Part shown: in pieces, positions 32,741-32,897 of the stretch
How the letters are laid out: every line of letters starts with the position of its first letter
Numbering within the stretch: position 1 is the stretch's first letter
From: an uncultured Alphaproteobacteria bacterium
Lineage (GTDB): Bacteria > Pseudomonadota > Alphaproteobacteria > Rhizobiales > Aestuariivirgaceae
Direction: 5' to 3'
Assembly: GCA_937872985.1 (NCBI GenBank)
Contig: CALMUW010000015.1
Location: 1-32,897, forward strand
DNA length: 32,897 nucleotides
Made by a program: the position numbers and the translations under genes
Notes under the pieces: generated by a model
Databases searched by the model: none
The model's input: only the letters and a program-made list of their open reading frames with translations
Told to the model about the DNA's origin: nothing

Positions 32741-32897
32741 TTACTTGGCCTGAACCCACTGGGTGCAAACCCAGCCGTTCTCGCCGGCCATGCCAGACAT
32801 GCCAGACATACCGGACATGCCGCCCATGCCCGACATACCGGACATGCCGCCCATGCCAGACATGCCGCCCATGCCCGACATACCGGACATGCCGCCC
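32741..32897 (-). CDS. Met/Gly/Ser-repeat protein, C-terminal part only
   Basis: Only the last 51 residues are in the window; the start lies beyond the right edge. The visible part is made of GGMSGM and SGMSGM units, then AGENGWVCTQWVQAK and a TAA at 32743-32741. Methionine is every third residue through about 36 residues, and the DNA is a tandem repeat of ATGCCGGAC/ATGCCGCCC units. A regular Met spacing like this can bind Cu(I) or other soft metals or form a flexible surface, but I do not recognise the protein. It lies 106 bases upstream of the cytochrome gene, on the same strand, so it is likely part of the respiratory operon. Confidence 0.7.
   Translation of the reverse strand, partial: GGMSGMSGMGGMSGMGGMSGMSGMGGMSGMSGMSGMAGENGWVCTQWVQAK

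Noticed and set aside
32744..32897. A CRISPR or microsatellite array at the right edge
   Set aside because: The repeat units keep a reading frame (Met-Gly/Ser-Gly) that runs into a normal stop codon, there are no unique spacers, and the pattern is explained by a repetitive protein.

Overview
The window looks like a chromosomal segment of a GC-rich alphaproteobacterium, most likely from the Hyphomicrobiales or a related order. The best evidence is a complete PhyR/NepR/EcfG general stress response core, a partner-switching system known only from Alphaproteobacteria. Codon use is consistent throughout, and I see no insertion sequence, phage, tRNA, rRNA or CRISPR array. Genus cannot be told from the sequence.

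Left third (about 1-15400): a general stress response (GSR) island. The phyR (minus) and nepR-ecfG (plus) genes diverge from one control region. Around them lie a CHASE3 hybrid kinase/receiver/AI-2E-type permease operon, a 25-residue membrane peptide plus Dps, a DUF883-like/YqjE-like pair, a DUF1328 peptide, two tiny exported proteins, a YciF-type ferritin-like protein, an FAD oxidoreductase coupled to a GH13 glucan enzyme, and an HWE histidine kinase that could feed PhyR. I found nine sites matching GGAAC-N16-CGTT or GGAAC-N16-CATT, all with exactly 16 bases between the boxes. Each lies upstream of one of these genes, so the block reads as a physically clustered EcfG regulon.

Middle (about 15585-23100): a cysteine synthase gene with a frameshift; then a binding protein-ATPase-permease-permease operon of the spermidine/putrescine class; an XRE-cupin regulator; and, divergent from it, a HisD-family dehydrogenase whose motifs resemble the sulfopropanediol dehydrogenase (HpsN-like) branch more than histidine biosynthesis. 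This catabolic block is bracketed by two inverted copies of a roughly 100-bp element that folds into two hairpins. Both copies sit between convergent genes.

Right (about 23107-32897, all minus strand): a respiratory module. In transcription order it holds a Met/Gly/Ser-repeat protein (cut by the window end), a membrane-anchored hexaheme cytochrome fusion, a Tat-exported DmsA-like molybdopterin oxidoreductase, a four-cluster ferredoxin subunit and a TorD-like chaperone. After 117 bases come an unknown 155-residue protein, a sensor kinase with a periplasmic CXXCH haem motif and a Cys/His-rich PAS domain, and an NtrC-type sigma-54 activator. No DmsC-type quinol anchor is present, so electrons probably pass through the fused cytochrome. 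Substrate and direction are unknown. With the GSR regulon, this is the most interesting part of the window.
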